Program-made: the position numbers and the translations under genes | Shown here: positions 7,751 to 9,422 of the stretch, piece after piece | Layout of the letters: each line of letters starts with the position of its first letter | Position numbering within the stretch: the first letter of the stretch is position 1 | Assembly: GCA_946887085.1 (NCBI GenBank) | Contig: CAMPKG010000117.1 | Span: 1-9,422, forward strand | DNA length: 9,422 bases | Direction: 5' to 3' | Source of the DNA: an uncultured Sphingobacteriales bacterium | GTDB taxonomy: Bacteria > Bacteroidota > Bacteroidia > Chitinophagales > Chitinophagaceae | Notes under the pieces: model-generated | What the model was told of the DNA's origin: nothing | Databases searched by the model: none | What the model saw: the letters and a program-made list of their open reading frames with translations, nothing else

Positions 7751-7989
7751 ATGTGGTTTTACGTTTACATACTGCAACTGGCCAATGGCAATCACTATGT
7801 AGGTTGCACTGTCAATGTCAAAGAACGTTTTGCCCGGCATTTAAAAGGTCGCTGCCTGCTACGAAAACACATCTGCCTGCCAGGCTGGTATGGTGTTGCT
7901 CATTCCCCGACCGGTACAAAGCCTACGAGTTTGAGCGCTATCTGAAATCCGGTTCCGGCCGAGCCTTTGCCTCCAAACATTTATTATAG
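7751..7989 (+). pseudogene. Small GIY-YIG family endonuclease, frameshifted
   Basis: The reading is a complete small single-domain GIY-YIG nuclease (about 80 aa, YhbQ/UPF0213-like size) split between two frames. ATG 7751 gives the N-terminal half, with the YVYIL strand (residues 4-8), YVG (16-18), Arg26 and His30. The C-terminal half continues one base back, in the frame ending at TAG 7987-7989: LPATKTHLPARLVWCCSFPD, then KAYEFERYLKSGSGRAFA with the expected catalytic Glu in YEFE. The frames meet at about 7840-7850, in cat-tta-aaa-ggt. One missing base, for example a third G after 7848, would restore a protein of normal length. A sequencing error, a true inactivating deletion, or -1 slippage at tttaaaa (7840-7846) are all possible; without a shift the first frame ends early after 64 aa. 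The gene is enclosed by palindromes on both sides and has no partner gene. Family assignment is firm; functional status is not. Confidence 0.85.
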
Positions 7990-8021
7990 TTCTCAGCCTT
8001 CTTATCGGTCATCCGCTCTCA

Positions 8022-8047
8022 TCCGCCGTAGCCTTGGCAAAGGCGGA
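8022..8047. repeat. GC-rich palindrome, ccgccgtagc family, copy 2
   Basis: tccgcc (8022-8027) pairs with ggcgga (8042-8047), with an inner gcc/ggc pair (8031-8033 / 8036-8038). It shares ccgccgtagc with copy 1 and lies 32 bp after the GIY-YIG stop codon. A related simple hairpin, ccttcg / cgaagg (8096-8109), follows. Confidence 0.65.
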
Positions 8048-8055
8048 CGCCTCTT

Positions 8056-8219
8056 ATGAGCTCGCTGCAGTCAGTCGCAACCTTTGTCATAATTCCCTTC
8101 GCCCGAAGGCGGACGTCCAAACGATTGATGTGGGTTGTCGAAAGTTATTCGCATCATTGTTATTTTTAGTGGCGCTCATGAGCTCGCCGTGCTCGGTTGT
8201 CAGTTTTGTCATGAATTCC
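8056..8219. repeat. Imperfect 42-bp direct repeat, two copies
   Basis: 8056-8097 and 8178-8219 both begin atgagctcgc and share tttgtcat near the end; 29 of 42 positions match without gaps. The start-to-start distance is 122 bp. I do not recognise the element. It may be a decayed duplication or part of a larger dispersed repeat. Confidence 0.5.
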
Positions 8220-8227
8220 ATTTTGCT

Positions 8228-8290
8228 CCCCTCCTTTTTTCAAGGAGGGGCAGATACCTTTGAAAAAGACATCAACCTGTCGGGGTGGTC
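8228..8290. repeat. cccctcc-hairpin repeat element, copy A
   Basis: A 9-bp perfect hairpin cccctcctt (8228-8236) / aaggagggg (8242-8250) with a five-base loop. About 30 bp further on is a tail, cggggtggtc (8281-8290), preceded by aaaaagaca. Copy B repeats both head and tail. From memory, elements of this kind are frequent between genes in Bacteroidota genomes. Confidence 0.65.
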
Positions 8291-8336
8291 CGAATTTGTT
8301 ATAAACTGTTGTCCGAAAACACTTGTTTTCCCTTTG

Positions 8337-8361
8337 CCCGCCATAGCTTCGCGACGGCGGG
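8337..8361. repeat. GC-rich palindrome, ccgccatagc variant, copy 3
   Basis: cccgcc (8337-8342) pairs with ggcggg (8356-8361) across atagcttcgcgac. It has the same layout as the copies at 7614 and 8022, with G to A in the tagc arm. Confidence 0.6.
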
Positions 8362-8694
8362 AATTTTCTCGCCCACGCCGGGATAACCGTGCCCGTACTG
8401 CATTCCAGCCCGAAAATGTTACAGAAAGATACCGTTTTCGCATTATGGTGAATTGCTGAACAAACACAGACGACACTGATCGCAATTTCTCATATCCGTT
8501 GTTGAAATTTGTTGAATTTTCAATGCCCTGATGGCCGAATTCCGGGGTTGGCGAGGTGTAGTACCGGGCTGAAACCCGCACCCGGCGCGGATGGTGAAAA
8601 TCAGGCGCCCCCGGCAACAACAGTTTTTGTTGTTTTTTGGCCGTTTCAATTGTTGTTTTCATCGTGTTTGGCTTCAAAAAGCCCCCTTTAGGCT

Positions 8695-8773
8695 CCCCTC
8701 CTTGCGTAGAACATGTGCGCGGGCGAAGGAGGGGTGGACGCAATTAAAAAGACAACAAGCCGTCGGGGTGGTC
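8695..8773. repeat. cccctcc-hairpin repeat element, copy B
   Basis: cccctcctt (8695-8703) and aaggagggg (8726-8734) form the same 9-bp stem as copy A but with a longer 22-base loop. The tail cggggtggtc is at 8764-8773. The 30 bases ending at the tail differ from copy A at four positions, so A and B clearly share an origin. Confidence 0.65.
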
Positions 8774-8824
8774 TTTTACCACCACAAATATACGACAATT
8801 ATATGATTTAATAAACAGTAAGTT

Positions 8825-8900
8825 CCCCTCCTTTCCTTAAGGAGGGGCGGAGGCTTGCCAAAATGTAACGCAGATGCGAAGCCGGGGGAGGTGCTGAGGT
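8825..8900. repeat. cccctcc-hairpin repeat element, copy C (diverged tail)
   Basis: cccctcctt (8825-8833) pairs with aaggagggg (8839-8847) around a tcctt loop. The tail is altered to gccgggggaggtgctgaggt (8881-8900). It has the same orientation as copies A and B and lies 52 bp after copy B. Confidence 0.55.
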
Positions 8901-9037
8901 AAGAGGTGTCGATGAGGTTTGGTACTAAGTTGCATCTGCCTGTTAAGCGATGACGGCGTATGCACCGCCTGTCCCGCATGTGCGGGGTTCATCGTTCGGA
9001 ATGCTATTCACATCAATTTATTGTATTTTTATACAAC

Positions 9038-9205
9038 ATGACAACGTACGCATACCCACCGCCAATTCCCGGACTTCAAAAACTGCGGAACCTGGCAAAA
9101 CGGATGGAGCGACGAAACAACCGCAAACGTCCTTGCGGCATTCGCAGAGCCGCATACAAACAAAAACCGCAGGCCCACGCCACCGGTCGCACAAATAATG
9201 ATTAG
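9038..9205 (+). CDS. Possible small basic protein, unrecognised
   Basis: ATG 9038 opens a 55-codon frame beginning MTTYAYPPPIPGL, then a Lys/Arg-rich stretch (LRNLAKRMERRNNRKR) and an Arg/Lys/Gln-rich tail, giving a very basic product. An AT-rich tract, ttgtatttttatac, lies just upstream and could be promoter-like. Other frames are also open across this stretch, and I know no homolog, so coding is uncertain. A nucleic-acid-binding role would be a guess from charge only. Confidence 0.2.
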   Translation: MTTYAYPPPIPGLQKLRNLAKRMERRNNRKRPCGIRRAAYKQKPQAHATGRTNND

Positions 9206-9262
9206 ATCAGTTGTTGTGCTAATCAGTCCGGTACAGAATCCTGCGGTGCAGAGCCCTCGCCA

Positions 9263-9279
9263 CCGGATTTGCAATCCGG
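9263..9279. repeat. REP-like palindrome ccggatt-tgc-aatccgg
   Basis: A perfect 7-bp inverted repeat ccggatt (9263-9269) / aatccgg (9273-9279) around tgc. It is preceded by gagccctcgcc (9251-9261), a sequence echoed in the second palindrome at 9383. Short palindromes like this, as I remember them, are typical of REP sequences next to REP-associated tyrosine transposases. No such gene is visible here. Confidence 0.5.
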
Positions 9280-9382
9280 CGCAGTATCGCCGCTCAGCTA
9301 AATTTAGTATTTTTATCTACGCACTTACTGGTCTGAAGTGCATTTGGTGAAAATGGTGCGGATAGGTCTCTATCTGCAGGTT

Positions 9383-9396
9383 GAGGGCAAGCCCTC
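9383..9396. repeat. REP-like palindrome gagggc-aa-gccctc
   Basis: A 6-bp perfect stem gagggc (9383-9388) / gccctc (9391-9396) with a two-base loop. The agccctcg part also occurs at 9252 upstream of the other REP-like palindrome, with gcc following after one extra g here, so the two may belong to one composite element near the right edge. Confidence 0.5.
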
Positions 9397-9422
9397 GGCC
9401 TCTACGAAAAGGGCTGTAGCAA

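Larger units (their letters stand above)
7990..9422. other. Gene-poor, repeat-rich tail of the window
   Basis: Several frames are open on both strands, but none gives a recognisable protein. Their translations follow the palindromes and change composition wherever a repeat begins. Besides the repeats listed separately, I note a cggg/cccg hairpin near 8567-8580 and a cccgca / tgcggg hairpin at 8973-8986. Nothing suggests a complete transposase, tRNA or rRNA. The best reading is an accumulation of small dispersed elements. Confidence 0.6.

Noticed and set aside
8034..8459. 141-codon plus-strand open frame across the repeat region.
   Set aside because: It runs through two palindromes, one hairpin element and both copies of the direct repeat. 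The translation has no domain pattern and changes character at each repeat.
8240..8743. 167-codon minus-strand open frame.
   Set aside because: It starts and ends inside cccctcc-hairpin copies A and B. The Arg/Pro-rich translation reflects GC-rich repeats, not a recognisable protein.
9235..9310. Possible tRNA-Cys on the minus strand: the palindrome reads as an anticodon arm with loop ttgcaaa and anticodon GCA.
   Set aside because: No D-stem pairing, no GGTTCGA-type T-arm and no matching acceptor stem could be found around it. The palindrome is better explained as REP-like.

Overview
The window looks like chromosomal DNA from a member of the Bacteroidota, most likely Chitinophagales/Chitinophagaceae. 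The evidence is a C-terminal type IX secretion (T9SS) sorting domain, a one-protein hybrid histidine kinase ending in an AraC-type DNA-binding domain, coding starts without a clear Shine-Dalgarno sequence, Ig/HYR-type repeats, and a gene-poor tail full of GC-rich palindromes on an AT-rich background. The genus assignment is inference.

Layout. (1) 1-240: remains of an Imm33-like immunity-type gene. A central piece runs off the left edge on the minus strand. A stretch resembling the family's N-terminus lies next to it on the opposite strand, as if a small inversion had broken the gene. (2) 241-488: AT-rich, no gene. (3) 489-3428: a large membrane-bound hybrid sensor kinase (signal peptide, TPR-like repeats, one TM helix, HisKA, HATPase, receiver, AraC HTH). 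(4) 3429-3630: a terminator-like hairpin, then a leader with four CAGGT motifs. (5) 3631-7365: a 1244-aa secreted modular surface protein (LamG-like, Ig-like with an inserted domain, HYR, four tandem 85-aa repeats, PKD-like, Cys/His motif, T9SS sorting domain), closed by a strong hairpin terminator. (6) 7422-9422: about 2 kb with almost no credible coding sequence. It holds a frameshifted small GIY-YIG endonuclease surrounded by palindromes, three copies of a CCCCTCC...GGAGGGG hairpin element, an imperfect 42-bp direct repeat, and REP-like palindromes at the right end.

How the genes may work together. The kinase is in the same orientation as the surface protein and directly upstream of it, and it carries its own AraC output domain. 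A plausible but unproven model is that it senses a periplasmic or envelope signal and controls the surface protein, with the CAGGT cluster as a candidate operator. The right-hand third looks like an accumulation zone for small repetitive elements. The main candidates for a less familiar system are the GIY-YIG/palindrome cluster, the inserted domain in the surface protein and the rearranged Imm33-like locus. None can be called a new system from the sequence alone.
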